Shown: positions 26,035 to 35,704, counted from the first letter of the stretch. The stretch: DNA of 64,000 nt from an uncultured Lachnospiraceae bacterium (GCA_910583965.1 CAJUAE010000005.1:1-64000), one strand, 5' to 3'. Notes: generated from the sequence alone by a model not told the origin. Made by a program: numbers and translations.

Positions 26035-27591
26035 ATGAAAATATTGTATTTTTTAGATTTCCCTTGTAGTATTGGAGGAGCTTGTAAGACAATGTTAAAA
26101 CAGGCACATATCATGAGTCAGCAGGGACACGAAACAACTGTTGTAATTCCAAATGATACAGATGGGGTACATATATCAGAGTATGATATACTATGTAACT
26201 CTATATATGGTCTAAATACTACTTCAGCTAAGTTTTCGGTTGCTACATGTTTGGAAACAATAGATATATTATATTCAATTAAATGTTATGACGAGATTCA
26301 TGAATTAATAGAAAAAAATAGACCAGATTTGATCTGCAGTACACAAATAAATGTAACAGCTGAAATGGTTGCCAGAGAATTGCGAATTCCGCATTTAATG
26401 AATATCTATCAAATAGATAAAGACTCTTTTCATATTTCTTGGTTAAATGTATATCCTAATTATCATTGTGCTGATTCGGAAATTTTTTCAAAAATATGGG
26501 AGGAAGGATTGTATATTCCGTCCAGATGTATAAGAACAGCATATGAAAGGAATGACAAGTGTTTTTTAGAAAAGAAGGAAAATAATAATTCAGTAAATAT
26601 TTTATCAATAGGAGAGCTTTGCAAGCGAAAGAATCAATTAGAAATAATAAAATTTATTTTAAAATGTAAAAATAATGGAATTAAAGCATTACTTACTTTA
26701 TTAGGTTATCATTCAAATCCTTATGGTGAAAAATGTATTAATTTTGTAAAAGAAAATAAATTGGAGCAAGAAGTTACTTTTAAAGGTTTTGTATTAGATG
26801 TTGATGAATACCTTGCGAAATCGGATATAATGATTTGCGCTAGTAGAGTTGAATCCTATCCAGGAGTAATTATAGAGAGTATATCTAGAAGGGTTCTTGT
26901 ATTATCAACGCCAGTTGCTGGAATACCAGAGTTGATGAAGGATGGATATAATTGTTTTTTGACACAAGGATATCAATGTGATGATATTTATGAAGCATTT
27001 TTAAAATATATGGCATATAAAGGAGAGGATAAAATACAAGAAATTATAAATCATGCATATAAAACATATGAAGATAATCATTCCTATAAAGTGATAGGAT
27101 TGAAATTAGAGAATTACTATAAATGGATATTAGATAATTATGTAACGCAAAAAGAATATATTAGAATTAAGGAAGTAAAAGATATATTTTTCAATTTTTT
27201 AAAAAATAAAGATCTAAAAAATCTGAGTCATTTTACACAAAGTGAGATATGGTTTTTATACCATGTAACTGAAATTATAAAACAAAAAGAATTGCAAAAA
27301 GTTGCTATTTGGGGGGCAGGATTTTGGGGAAAATTTGCGTTGGAATGGATTGAGTTTTTAGGATGCGAGAAACAATTCTTGGGATTTATTGATTCGAAGA
27401 AGGAAGGCAGATATTTATCATATCCTATTTTTAATAATAAAGAGCAGGTTATAAATAGTTTTGATATTATTTTTGTTGCAGTTGGGGATATAAACGATAG
27501 AATAGAAATTATGGATTGTTTGGAACAATTTGGAAAGAAAAGAAATAGAGATTATTTTATGCTTCTAAATGACACCCTTAGAATTATATGA
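26035..27591 (+). CDS. GT4-family glycosyltransferase with C-terminal Rossmann-like module
   Basis: 518 residues. The GT-B fold spans about 1-365. The N-terminal SIGGACKTMLKQAHIMSQQG is the acceptor-side glycine loop. ILSIGELCKRKNQLEIIKF (about 185-203) opens the donor domain. ASRVESYPGVIIESISRR (about 264-281) carries the donor-site E-x7-E motif. After a helical linker, residues about 420-510 carry the locus module (VAIWGAGFWGKFALEWI, GFIDSKKEGRY, DIIFVAVGD). The module sits at the C-terminus, as in the GT2-like protein at 20555. Donor and acceptor are unknown. Confidence 0.84.
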   Translation: MKILYFLDFPCSIGGACKTMLKQAHIMSQQGHETTVVIPNDTDGVHISEYDILCNSIYGLNTTSAKFSVATCLETIDILYSIKCYDEIHELIEKNRPDLICSTQINVTAEMVARELRIPHLMNIYQIDKDSFHISWLNVYPNYHCADSEIFSKIWEEGLYIPSRCIRTAYERNDKCFLEKKENNNSVNILSIGELCKRKNQLEIIKFILKCKNNGIKALLTLLGYHSNPYGEKCINFVKENKLEQEVTFKGFVLDVDEYLAKSDIMICASRVESYPGVIIESISRRVLVLSTPVAGIPELMKDGYNCFLTQGYQCDDIYEAFLKYMAYKGEDKIQEIINHAYKTYEDNHSYKVIGLKLENYYKWILDNYVTQKEYIRIKEVKDIFFNFLKNKDLKNLSHFTQSEIWFLYHVTEIIKQKELQKVAIWGAGFWGKFALEWIEFLGCEKQFLGFIDSKKEGRYLSYPIFNNKEQVINSFDIIFVAVGDINDRIEIMDCLEQFGKKRNRDYFMLLNDTLRII

Positions 27592-28001
27592 GGTACAAGA
27601 ATATGGCTATATCTTTAAGTTGGATAGAATGATATTCATTGTAACGTCAAATAAACAATAAGGGTAAATTCATATTAAATGAAAAAAGGTATAAATTTAG
27701 TGTTATCAATATTATGAAAGCAACTTATAAGTTTTTGTAAAAATTATGTTTTCATGGTTTCGTATTGAATAAATATTCAATTTTCTTATATTTTGCAGAC
27801 AATGAAGTACATATTTATTATATTTTAAATAGCGAGTCAAGTAAATTTAAAAGAGTTGTAAACTGGTGTATTATGATATAATGTAAAATATTGAGGTCCT
27901 TGCTACTGTTCCATGCTCCACCCCACTGAGTGTATTATGATATAATGTAAAATATTGAGAAAGAATTGGTTGTAAAAATAGTTAAATAGGAGGACTTAAA
28001 A
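27592..28001 (+). other. Intergenic region with duplicated promoter-like repeat
   Basis: About 410 bases without a gene. The left part is AT-rich and shows nothing clear. The right part carries the 30-bp direct repeats at 27866-27895 and 27930-27959. It also carries AGGAGG at 27987-27992, the ribosome binding site of the next gene. It probably marks the start of a new transcription unit. Confidence 0.6.
27866..27959 (+). repeat. Two perfect 30-bp direct repeats with a 34-bp GC-rich spacer
   Basis: Copies at 27866-27895 and 27930-27959 are identical over 30 bases. Each contains a perfect TATAAT (27877-27882 and 27941-27946). The spacer 27896-27929 is about 56% GC in a region that is mostly A and T. 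In copy 1 TTGTAA (27856-27861) stands 15 bases before the -10 element. Copy 2 has no obvious -35 element. The duplication could place two start sites in tandem or make the segment deletable by recombination. Confidence 0.85.
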
Positions 28002-28478
28002 ATGAATAAAACAATTGTTTCAACACTTTCTGCACTAGCAGGAGTCATAATTGGTGCAGGTACAGTTGGGAAGTTGACAAGACAATCACTTGAACAGGAG
28101 AAATCTATGTCAAGTAAGCATCTGGCTCTTTTCCTAATGATGAACCAGTGGGTGAAAGTGAAACAACAGGGCAAGAATCTTTCAGAGTATTTTGAAAAGA
28201 ATGGTTATAAAAAGATTGCTGTATATGGTATGAGCTATGCGGGGGAAACGTTGATTGACGAGCTTAAAGACAGTAATATAACAGTCACGTATGCTATTGA
28301 TAAAAATGCAGATTCTATTTATTTTGATATAGACATTATATCCATAGAGGACGATTTAAAGCCTGTTGATGCAATAGTAGTAACAGCCATTACCTTTTTT
28401 GATGAGATAGAAGAGAGTCTTTGCGCTAAGGTTGATTGTCCAATTATTTCGTTAGAAGATATATTATATGAGGTTTAA
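28002..28478 (+). CDS. Nearly free-standing Rossmann-like module with N-terminal hydrophobic segment
   Basis: 158 residues with a strong AGGAGG site. Residues about 5-25 (VSTLSALAGVIIGAGTVGKL) are hydrophobic and glycine-rich and may be a membrane anchor. Next comes a helical part (MMNQWVKVKQQGKNLSEYFEKNGY). The module follows at about 68-150 (KKIAVYGMSYAGETLIDEL, VTYAIDKNAD, VDAIVVTAITFFDEI). It closes with CPIISLEDILYEV. It has no catalytic domain. The protein at 35295 shares its W-x6-G-x5-YF-x3-GY-x2-IA-x-YGM pattern and its ending. A scaffold or regulator for the module-bearing enzymes is a hypothesis. Confidence 0.75.
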   Translation: MNKTIVSTLSALAGVIIGAGTVGKLTRQSLEQEKSMSSKHLALFLMMNQWVKVKQQGKNLSEYFEKNGYKKIAVYGMSYAGETLIDELKDSNITVTYAIDKNADSIYFDIDIISIEDDLKPVDAIVVTAITFFDEIEESLCAKVDCPIISLEDILYEV

Positions 28479-28532
28479 AATGTAGGTTGTTGATCCATCA
28501 ATGGTAGATACAAAATAAAGAGGTGTCTGTCT

Positions 28533-30569
28533 ATGTTAGAGGAGCAGATAAATAATCTATTTAATCCGGCAGGCATATCGAAACCTGTAATTATATGGGG
28601 AACAAAGACTGCTGGAAAAATATGTTATTTATGTTTAAAAAAATTAAATATAAATATTGTTGCAGCAGGTGATAACAATTTCGATGCAATTGGGAAAAAA
28701 TTATATGATATTCCTATTCTTTCTTTAAGTGAGATACAAATACAATATCCAGATGCTTTGATTGTTATTGGGAGTTTTTTGGAAAATATCTCTAATTCTA
28801 TCATAACACAGTTAAAATCAACAGGAAATAAATTTACTTTTTGTAAATTTGATTTGATAGGGTATTTATATGAAATACTATACTTAAATAGGAATATTAA
28901 GGATAGAAATAGATTGGCACAGATTATAAATAACATAACATATGATAGTAATGAGGTATGGAGACGCAAGATTAATAAAGGGGTAATGCTGGAATATAGA
29001 TATATCGTGAAAGATGAAATGGCATATGACCTGAAGAATACACTTTCTAAAATTTATGGAATTAAAAGTCTGGTATTGATTATTAGTGCTGATAAAATAA
29101 ATGCATCTAAAATATTAATAAATGAATTGTTTAATTATGAAAATATTGGACATATTATAACAGTGCTGGACTCCAATGACAAGATATCATTGGAGGAGCT
29201 ACAATATTTTGCTTCAAGAGTGTTTTATATAGTGTGCGATGAACGAATATCTAAGAAATTATGGTATACACTCGCAAAGTGCCCTGTAGTTGTAGAAACA
29301 AAAAAACTTTCGGATGAGTTATTTTATCCTTGCAGAACAGAATCAAATTGTATTGTAACAGAGGAGGTTATTGTTAAGAGTGTACTATTATATGTTGGAA
29401 AAAAGAGAGAAAATAGTCTAAAACAAAAACATTTAAGTCAAAAACCAATATATATTGTGCAATTATTTAATGGATTGGCAAATCAAATGCTAATGTATTT
29501 GTTTGGAAGATTTTTAGAGGAAGAATCCGATCGAATTGTAATATTTGATGATACTATTTTGAGTTTGGATATTGCTGATGAGGAAGAAAATATAAGCAGG
29601 ATATATAAATGGAATAAGGCATTAAGTTATGAGCAAGTACAAAAGGGAGTTTCTATAACAAAAGAAAAAAACAGCTTTTATAAATTTGAAAGAGCAGAGG
29701 TTGCAGAGGTTTTTGACATTCCGATTCGCTTGTTAAGCGATTACTTTGATAGAAGTACATGGAGTATGTATTTGGAAAAAATAAAGAAAAAACATTCTTA
29801 TAAATATACGCAAAGTTACCCGCTTTGTCATGTTCTTATTGAAAATGGAGTTGATATTCCGGTGATTAAGGACAGTGTAGTACCAGATGAATTTTTGCCA
29901 GTACAGAACAGTTTTTGTATGGATACTTATTCATGGGAAAGACCATATGTTAAGAAAAATATAACAGATTTTATTGTAAATTTAAAAAATGCATATTTTA
30001 TTGGGGTTTGGGCAACAGGCAAGGTGGAGGACTGGTTTTTTCATAATCGAAAATGGGTTAGCAATGTATTTAAGTTTCGCTTAAAGTTGGACAAAAAAAA
30101 TAGAGATTATGCGGAGAAGATTTGCAAATCAGATAGTGTTATTATTCATATACGTAGAGGAGATTTTGCTTTTTTTAAAATGACTCCTAGAGATACATAT
30201 TTTAGAAAAACATTAGAATTGATTGAAAAGGAAGAAATATATAAAGATAAGAAATATTTTATATTTTCTGATGATTTGAAATGGTGTCAAGAACATAAAA
30301 AAGTATTGGGGATAGATAAATTGGAGGATAAAGTTATTTATGTATCAGGAAATACAGGAGTAGATAATTATTTGGATATGTATTTGATGTCATTGGGTAA
30401 GATAATGATTCCTACACCAGTGAGTTCATTTAGCTATATGGCCATTCTATTATCAGATACAATAGAAAAGTGTGTATGCATTCCAAAGTATTTTTATGAA
30501 TTGTCACATGGTCAGGATATTCAGCCTTGGTTGATGAATATAAAGAACAGCGAAAAAGAATTATCGTGA
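28533..30569 (+). CDS. Rossmann-like module, unknown middle domain and GT11 fucosyltransferase-like domain
   Basis: 678 residues. Residues about 15-105 are the module (KPVIIWGTKTAGKICYLCL, AAGDNNFDAIG, DALIVIGSF). Residues about 110-295 are an unassigned region with a second alpha/beta fold (KSLVLIISADKINASKI). Residues about 304-670 are a GT11-type domain. It starts with IYIVQLFNGLANQMLMYLFG, the N-terminal signature of alpha-1,2-fucosyltransferases, and has IIHIRRGDFAFF (about 534-545), the conserved HxRRGDx donor motif, and PTPVSSFSYMAILLS near the end. GDP-fucose is the usual donor, but no GDP-fucose genes are in the window. The next gene starts 20 bases after the stop. Confidence 0.8.
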   Translation: MLEEQINNLFNPAGISKPVIIWGTKTAGKICYLCLKKLNINIVAAGDNNFDAIGKKLYDIPILSLSEIQIQYPDALIVIGSFLENISNSIITQLKSTGNKFTFCKFDLIGYLYEILYLNRNIKDRNRLAQIINNITYDSNEVWRRKINKGVMLEYRYIVKDEMAYDLKNTLSKIYGIKSLVLIISADKINASKILINELFNYENIGHIITVLDSNDKISLEELQYFASRVFYIVCDERISKKLWYTLAKCPVVVETKKLSDELFYPCRTESNCIVTEEVIVKSVLLYVGKKRENSLKQKHLSQKPIYIVQLFNGLANQMLMYLFGRFLEEESDRIVIFDDTILSLDIADEEENISRIYKWNKALSYEQVQKGVSITKEKNSFYKFERAEVAEVFDIPIRLLSDYFDRSTWSMYLEKIKKKHSYKYTQSYPLCHVLIENGVDIPVIKDSVVPDEFLPVQNSFCMDTYSWERPYVKKNITDFIVNLKNAYFIGVWATGKVEDWFFHNRKWVSNVFKFRLKLDKKNRDYAEKICKSDSVIIHIRRGDFAFFKMTPRDTYFRKTLELIEKEEIYKDKKYFIFSDDLKWCQEHKKVLGIDKLEDKVIYVSGNTGVDNYLDMYLMSLGKIMIPTPVSSFSYMAILLSDTIEKCVCIPKYFYELSHGQDIQPWLMNIKNSEKELS

Positions 30570-30589
30570 AAACCGATAGGAGTAGGAAT

Positions 30590-31675
30590 ATGAAAGTTAT
30601 TGTATGGGGAACAGGATATTTTGCAAATGAATATGTAGAGAGAAAAAGTTACCATATAGATGATGAGATTATAGCATTTGTAGACAATAATAAAAATTTA
30701 TGGGGAAAGAATTTTAAAGAAAAGGAGATTATTTCACCAAAACAATTAGAACAGATAGAATTTGATAGATTAGTTATCTGTACGATACATTTTGAGAAAA
30801 TTAAAACACAGATTCAGAAAGAGTTATTTATTAGTGCTGAGATAATATCATATTTTGAAGTGGAAGAATCTATAAAAAATGCGCTTATTTCAAAATATAG
30901 TTATGATCAGAATTGCGAAATACAAAAAATATTGACATACTATAGATCACATTCATTAAATCTATTTGGCTATTATGATAAAGAAGGAGACGATATTAAA
31001 TATCCTGTCTATTATGATAAAGAAGAAATGCCTTATATTCTGTTTGAAGGAAAACGAATGTTCTTCCCGAGATCTTATTTATTTATGCATGAGAATAATC
31101 TTGTATGTGTAAAAAATATTTTATATGAGCAGGGAAAACATTCACCGCATCGATATATAAAATTTGACAATGAGATAAAGAAAGATATGATAATCGTAGA
31201 TGCAGGAGTGTGTGAAGGAAATTTTGCGCTTCGATATGTTGAATATGCGAAAAAGATATATTTAATCGAGTCTGATCCAGAGTGGATAGGCGCACTGGAG
31301 AGGACATTTCAGCCATATAAAGAGAAAGTTATAATTTGTAATAAATACTTATCGAATAAGGATACTGAACAATCAATTACTTTGGACACATTGATACACG
31401 AACGGATAGATATATTAAAAATGGATATTGAAGGGTATGAGGTAAGTGCCTTGGAAGGGGGAGAAAGCGTTTTACGAGATAGTAATGCATACTGTGCAAT
31501 ATGCAGCTATCATAAACAGAATGATGAACATAAAATAAAATATTTATTACAAAGCTATGGATATAGTACAGATACTTCAGAAGGATTCATGTTTTTTCCA
31601 TACGATGACAATATAGAATTTCGAAAAGGTGTGGTATATGGTAAAAAATCGAAAGAGATAGTGGAGAATATTTAA
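30590..31675 (+). CDS. Rossmann-like module fused to FkbM-type methyltransferase
   Basis: 361 residues from the ATG at 30590, seven bases after AGGAG (30578-30582). The same frame is open back into the previous gene without a site. The module occupies about 1-80 (KVIVWGTGYFANEYVE, IIAFVDNNKNLWG, DRLVICTIHFEK). The methyltransferase part has MIIVDAGVCEGNFALRYVE (about 201-219), KIYLIESDPEW and ILKMDIEGYEVSALEGG. The SAM motif I reads DAGVCEGNF instead of DxGAxxGxx, close to other FkbM variants. The next gene starts after a single intervening base. Confidence 0.8.
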   Translation: MKVIVWGTGYFANEYVERKSYHIDDEIIAFVDNNKNLWGKNFKEKEIISPKQLEQIEFDRLVICTIHFEKIKTQIQKELFISAEIISYFEVEESIKNALISKYSYDQNCEIQKILTYYRSHSLNLFGYYDKEGDDIKYPVYYDKEEMPYILFEGKRMFFPRSYLFMHENNLVCVKNILYEQGKHSPHRYIKFDNEIKKDMIIVDAGVCEGNFALRYVEYAKKIYLIESDPEWIGALERTFQPYKEKVIICNKYLSNKDTEQSITLDTLIHERIDILKMDIEGYEVSALEGGESVLRDSNAYCAICSYHKQNDEHKIKYLLQSYGYSTDTSEGFMFFPYDDNIEFRKGVVYGKKSKEIVENI

Positions 31676-31676
31676 C

Positions 31677-33614
31677 ATGAAGCGGTTATGTATTTATGTC
31701 ACATATGATTTTAAAAATATAGCAGATGATTATATTGGATATATGTTACGAGAGCTGCGCAAAGTCTCAGAAACGTTAATAGTAATATGTAATTATTCGT
31801 ATATTGTTAAGGGAATTGAGAACATCCAACCATATGCAGACCAAATTTATTACAGAGAAAATAAAGGATTTGATACAGGTGCATTTAAGGATGCTTTATG
31901 TAGTTTTATAGGATGGAGTAAGGTATTAAGTTATGATGAAATTTGTCTTATCAATGATTCCTTTTTTGGGCCTTTTATTCCATTTGAAATAATATTCGAG
32001 CAAATGGAGCGCAGAGCCAATGATTTTTGGGGACTAATCAAGCATGCACAATCATATGATTTTGAGAATGGAGAACTGCCAGAGCATATACAGTCCTTTT
32101 TCATTGTTGTTCAAAGTAAGATGTTACATAGTGATGTGTTTCAACAATATTGGGAAAATATACCATATTTTAAAAATTTTGATGAGGCAGTCAGATTGCA
32201 CGAAGTTAAATTTACGCAATACTTTAAAGAAAAGGGTTTTTCCTATTCTGTATTAGCCGATACAAATAGCAATGATACACAAAATATATCAAACAATTTT
32301 ATGCAATATGCACTGATATCATATGAGCTAATGAAAAAAAGAAATTTTCCTTTTTTGAAAAAGCAGCAGATAGGATATAACACTTTAGATAAACAGACAC
32401 AGGAAAATATAAAACAAGCAATTGTATATGTGGATAAACATACAAAATATGATGTTAATTTGATATGGGATAATATTATTCGGACAATGAATATTTCTGA
32501 TTTGCAACGTTCTCTGCATCTGCAGTATATTTTTAGCGGAGGAGTAGGGGGCAAGGTAAACTATCAAAATATTGTTATAGCAGTTTCAGCAAATTTTATA
32601 AGTGCCTGTGAATATGTGATTGGGTATCTAGTTCGTCTTCAACCATTTTTTGATATAAAAGTATACGTTATGGACAATAGGGTCCGAAAAGCCTATGAAA
32701 AAAAAGGGTTTGAATGTATACAAAAGCAGTTAGATACATTTAATGAGATAGAAAAGCTTGGTAACTATCAATATATTTGTATAATACATGATGAAGACAT
32801 GTCTTCGGATAAAAAGCCTAGTTATGTACACAAGTCGCATTTCTTTAATATATGGGAAAATCTTTTGAAAGATGCATGTTTTGTTGGGCAGATATTGAAC
32901 CAGTTTGAACTAGAGACAAGATTAGGCTTTTTAGCGCCACCATCTCCTGATTTTGGTGAATATTTCGGTGAGTTGGGAAAAGGATGGAGGGAGCTGTATG
33001 ACCAATGTTATAAGATTATATTAGACAAAAAGATTCAATGTGTAGTATCGCAGGATAAAGCACCGACTGTTATTTCTGAGAATTTTTGGGTTAGAGGAGA
33101 TGTGCTTCGAGACATAAACAGATTTATAGATATAGATTTTGGAATAATAAAATATTTATGGATGTTGTTAGCACAGGAAAAAGGATTTTATTCAGGGATT
33201 GTGGAAAGCACTGAGTATGCGTCTATGAGTGAAGTGAATAAGCAGTATTATCTAAATGAGATATGTAATCAGGTGAGAGAACATTGCGGCAGATTTGATA
33301 ATTTTCTAGAATTAAAGAAGCTCATTTTTAAGGCAGACTTGAACAATTTTTGTATGAGGTATACGAAACGATACATATATGGGACTGGTTATATGGCTGA
33401 ACAATATAAAGATATGGTGTCACATATTGATGGATTTATTGTTTCGGATGGGCAACCAAATGAGAGAAGTAAAGAAGGTATTCCTATATTGTATTTATCA
33501 GAGATAGTTGTTGAGAATGATATAGGTGTAATTGTTTGTGTAAGTGAAAAGTTACAAGGTCAGATTATTGCGCAATTAAGAAGAAAAGGAATAAATAACT
33601 ATATTTGCATATAA
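31677..33614 (+). CDS. RgpF-type (rhamnan synthesis F) glycosyltransferase with C-terminal module
   Basis: 645 residues. The N-terminal half matches rhamnan synthesis protein F: RLCIYVTYDF at the start, YRENKGFDTGAFKDAL (about 59-74) and CLINDSFFGPF (about 97-107). A middle part has IVIAVSANFISACEYVIGYL. The RgpF C-terminal half follows with GFLAPPSPDFGEYF (about 419-432) and NFWVRGDVLRDI. Residues about 562-645 are the locus module (KRYIYGTGYMAEQY, GVIVCVSEKLQGQII). RgpF proteins add rhamnose branches or act on cell-wall polysaccharide. The sugar here is unknown. It lies one base after the FkbM gene. Confidence 0.83.
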   Translation: MKRLCIYVTYDFKNIADDYIGYMLRELRKVSETLIVICNYSYIVKGIENIQPYADQIYYRENKGFDTGAFKDALCSFIGWSKVLSYDEICLINDSFFGPFIPFEIIFEQMERRANDFWGLIKHAQSYDFENGELPEHIQSFFIVVQSKMLHSDVFQQYWENIPYFKNFDEAVRLHEVKFTQYFKEKGFSYSVLADTNSNDTQNISNNFMQYALISYELMKKRNFPFLKKQQIGYNTLDKQTQENIKQAIVYVDKHTKYDVNLIWDNIIRTMNISDLQRSLHLQYIFSGGVGGKVNYQNIVIAVSANFISACEYVIGYLVRLQPFFDIKVYVMDNRVRKAYEKKGFECIQKQLDTFNEIEKLGNYQYICIIHDEDMSSDKKPSYVHKSHFFNIWENLLKDACFVGQILNQFELETRLGFLAPPSPDFGEYFGELGKGWRELYDQCYKIILDKKIQCVVSQDKAPTVISENFWVRGDVLRDINRFIDIDFGIIKYLWMLLAQEKGFYSGIVESTEYASMSEVNKQYYLNEICNQVREHCGRFDNFLELKKLIFKADLNNFCMRYTKRYIYGTGYMAEQYKDMVSHIDGFIVSDGQPNERSKEGIPILYLSEIVVENDIGVIVCVSEKLQGQIIAQLRRKGINNYICI

Positions 33615-33625
33615 GGAGACGATAC

Positions 33626-35305
33626 ATGAAGTATATAATTTATGGTGTCAACCGGGTTGCGAAAGATTTTTTATATGTTTTTGAAGATTTGGAAATTTTG
33701 TATTTTATTGATTCCGAGTCAGATTGTGGAGAATTTCTGGGTTATTCAGTGCATGATTTGGAATATGCATTGAATGATAAAGATTATGATCAGATAATTC
33801 TTTGTGATTTTGACAAGGATAAAAAGAAGAATATACTGGTTTCAAAGGGCTTTGTATATGGAACTGATTTTGTATATGAAGAAGATTTCTTTGAGACGTT
33901 GGATGAACTACACATACCAAGACATAGAAAAATTGCGGTATGGGGAACAGGATTAACTGCTAAAAAATTATCAGATTATAATGTAGAGTGGAATACAGAC
34001 TGTTATATTGATACATATAAAACAACAGAGCAGTTTAATGGAATAGGAGTAAGATCCCCCAAAGAAATAACAAACTGGAAAGACTATTTTATAATTATAG
34101 CTGTTGTAAAAGATCAGGAGATAGTAGAGTATCTGCAAGAAAAAAACTTGAAAGAAAAAATAGATTTTGTGAATTATCAGTTGGCTGTAGGGTTGCCGTC
34201 CAGATTACTCCGTAGGACTATATTTGATACTTCATATTATAATTTGGAATGTAGTACGATGTTGAATCATTTAGAAATATTTTACAGGGGAAATACGAGA
34301 TGTTGTTGTACTACGTTTGTGGAGCAAAATTTGGATAATATGTTGGATAAAAATATAAATGAGTTATGGCATTCAAACTTACACAAAATATTATGTCTTT
34401 CAGCGGAAAATAGGACATATTCTTTTTGTGACAAAAGTATGTGCCCATTATTTATATCAAAAAGTGATGAGCAGGGACAAATAATTGATAAAGATTATAA
34501 AAAAATGACAGATAAACCGGAGGTTTTGGCAATCGGTTATGATTCGTCCTGCAATTTAAAGTGTGTGTCTTGTAGGAAACAGCTTCATATTGCGCAGGGA
34601 GAAGAACTAAAAAGATTGAATCAGATTACAGAAGTCATTAAAAAAGATTATCTGCCCGGATGTAAATTTTTGATACTGGCAGGTGATGGAGAAGTATTTG
34701 CCAGCACTACATATCAGGCAGTCTATGAGGATGTAAATTGTAACCCGGAGTTTATTCGGATATTATCAAATGGAACATTATTTTCAAAAGAGCGTTGGGA
34801 AAAGTTTGTCAAAGGAAAAAAAGGGAAAGTAATGTTGACAGTTTCTATTGATGCAGCATCAAAGGAAACCTATGAACAAATACGATGCAATGGTAATTTT
34901 GAACAGTTGCAAAGAAATATGGAATTTGCGTCTCAGCTTAGGAAAGATGGTGCTTTGAGTTATTTTCGAATTAATTTTGTAGTACAAAAAAATAATTACC
35001 AAGAAATGATTCCTTTTGTAAAATGGGGAGAAAAATTAGGCGTTGATGAAGTGTTTTTTACTAAAGTTTTGAACTGGGGAACTTATACCGAAGAGGAATT
35101 TCAACAGATAAGCATGATGGAAGTAGATGGAATTACACCCAAAAAAGAATTAAGGACAATCTTACAAAATCCATTGATACGGGATTCAGATATTGTTGAT
35201 TTAGGGACAATTCAATACGCACATAAAGTAGATAAAATAGAAACAATTAATAATTATTATATGTGGGAGCTGGAGAAACGAGGGGGAAGCATTTTTGAAT
35301 TGTGA
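33626..35305 (+). CDS. Tandem Rossmann-like modules, SPASM-like Cys domain and radical SAM enzyme
   Basis: 559 residues from the ATG at 33626, preceded by AAGGAG (33612-33617). Two modules come first: residues about 1-80 (KYIIYGVNRVAKDFLYVF, YFIDSESD) and 102-180 (KIAVWGTGLTAKKL, CYIDTYKT). A Cys-rich block at about 205-277 has RCCCTT, NINELWHS and SFCDKSMCPLF, and looks like a SPASM-type Fe-S domain placed before the core. The radical SAM core starts with SSCNLKCVSCRKQ (C309, C313, C316, a CX3CX2C set). SPASM domains usually follow the core, so this order is unusual. It may carry out a radical modification of a sugar or a peptide carrier. Confidence 0.82.
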   Translation: MKYIIYGVNRVAKDFLYVFEDLEILYFIDSESDCGEFLGYSVHDLEYALNDKDYDQIILCDFDKDKKKNILVSKGFVYGTDFVYEEDFFETLDELHIPRHRKIAVWGTGLTAKKLSDYNVEWNTDCYIDTYKTTEQFNGIGVRSPKEITNWKDYFIIIAVVKDQEIVEYLQEKNLKEKIDFVNYQLAVGLPSRLLRRTIFDTSYYNLECSTMLNHLEIFYRGNTRCCCTTFVEQNLDNMLDKNINELWHSNLHKILCLSAENRTYSFCDKSMCPLFISKSDEQGQIIDKDYKKMTDKPEVLAIGYDSSCNLKCVSCRKQLHIAQGEELKRLNQITEVIKKDYLPGCKFLILAGDGEVFASTTYQAVYEDVNCNPEFIRILSNGTLFSKERWEKFVKGKKGKVMLTVSIDAASKETYEQIRCNGNFEQLQRNMEFASQLRKDGALSYFRINFVVQKNNYQEMIPFVKWGEKLGVDEVFFTKVLNWGTYTEEEFQQISMMEVDGITPKKELRTILQNPLIRDSDIVDLGTIQYAHKVDKIETINNYYMWELEKRGGSIFEL

Positions 35306-35702
35306 AAAAAAAGGGAATCAGAACACAACAGAAGATAGATATCAACATGCATATCTAATGCTGTGTCACTGGCTGGAAGCGTTATATTTGGGACATAAGG
35401 CAGCAGAATATTTTGCAGAGGCAGGATATCAAAGGATTGCTATATATGGAATGGGGGATTTAGCAAACCGTCTGCTAGATGATTTGCTTGAAAGCACCAT
35501 TCAAGTATGCTATGGAATTGACCGTGATGCTGCTGGGACAGTATGCAAAATCGAAAATATATATTCCGCAAATGATGTTTTTCCCATAGTAGATGCAGTG
35601 ATTGTAACACCGTTCTATGCATTTGAAAATATTTATGAGGATTTAAGAAAAAAATTTGACTGTCCTATCATTTCAATTGAAGAAGTAATTTGGAGTATAT
35701 AA
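35295..35702 (+). CDS. Nearly free-standing Rossmann-like module (second copy)
   Basis: 135 residues from a TTG at 35295, about nine bases after GAGGGGGA. It overlaps the radical SAM gene by 11 bases. A helical N-terminus (HAYLMLCHWLEALYLGHKAAEYFAEAGY, written here as its positions 19-46) precedes the module (RIAIYGMGDLANRLLDDL, CYGIDRDAAG, VDAVIVTPFYAFENI). It ends with CPIISIEEVIWSI. It is clearly related to the protein at 28002 but lacks its hydrophobic N-terminal segment. No catalytic motif is visible. Translation is probably coupled to its neighbour. Confidence 0.75.
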   Translation: MNCEKKGNQNTTEDRYQHAYLMLCHWLEALYLGHKAAEYFAEAGYQRIAIYGMGDLANRLLDDLLESTIQVCYGIDRDAAGTVCKIENIYSANDVFPIVDAVIVTPFYAFENIYEDLRKKFDCPIISIEEVIWSI

Positions 35703-35704
35703 GT

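Noticed and set aside
27866..27959. CRISPR mini-array
   Set aside because: Only two repeats and one spacer, no cas genes in the window, and each repeat contains a promoter-like TATAAT directly before a gene start.
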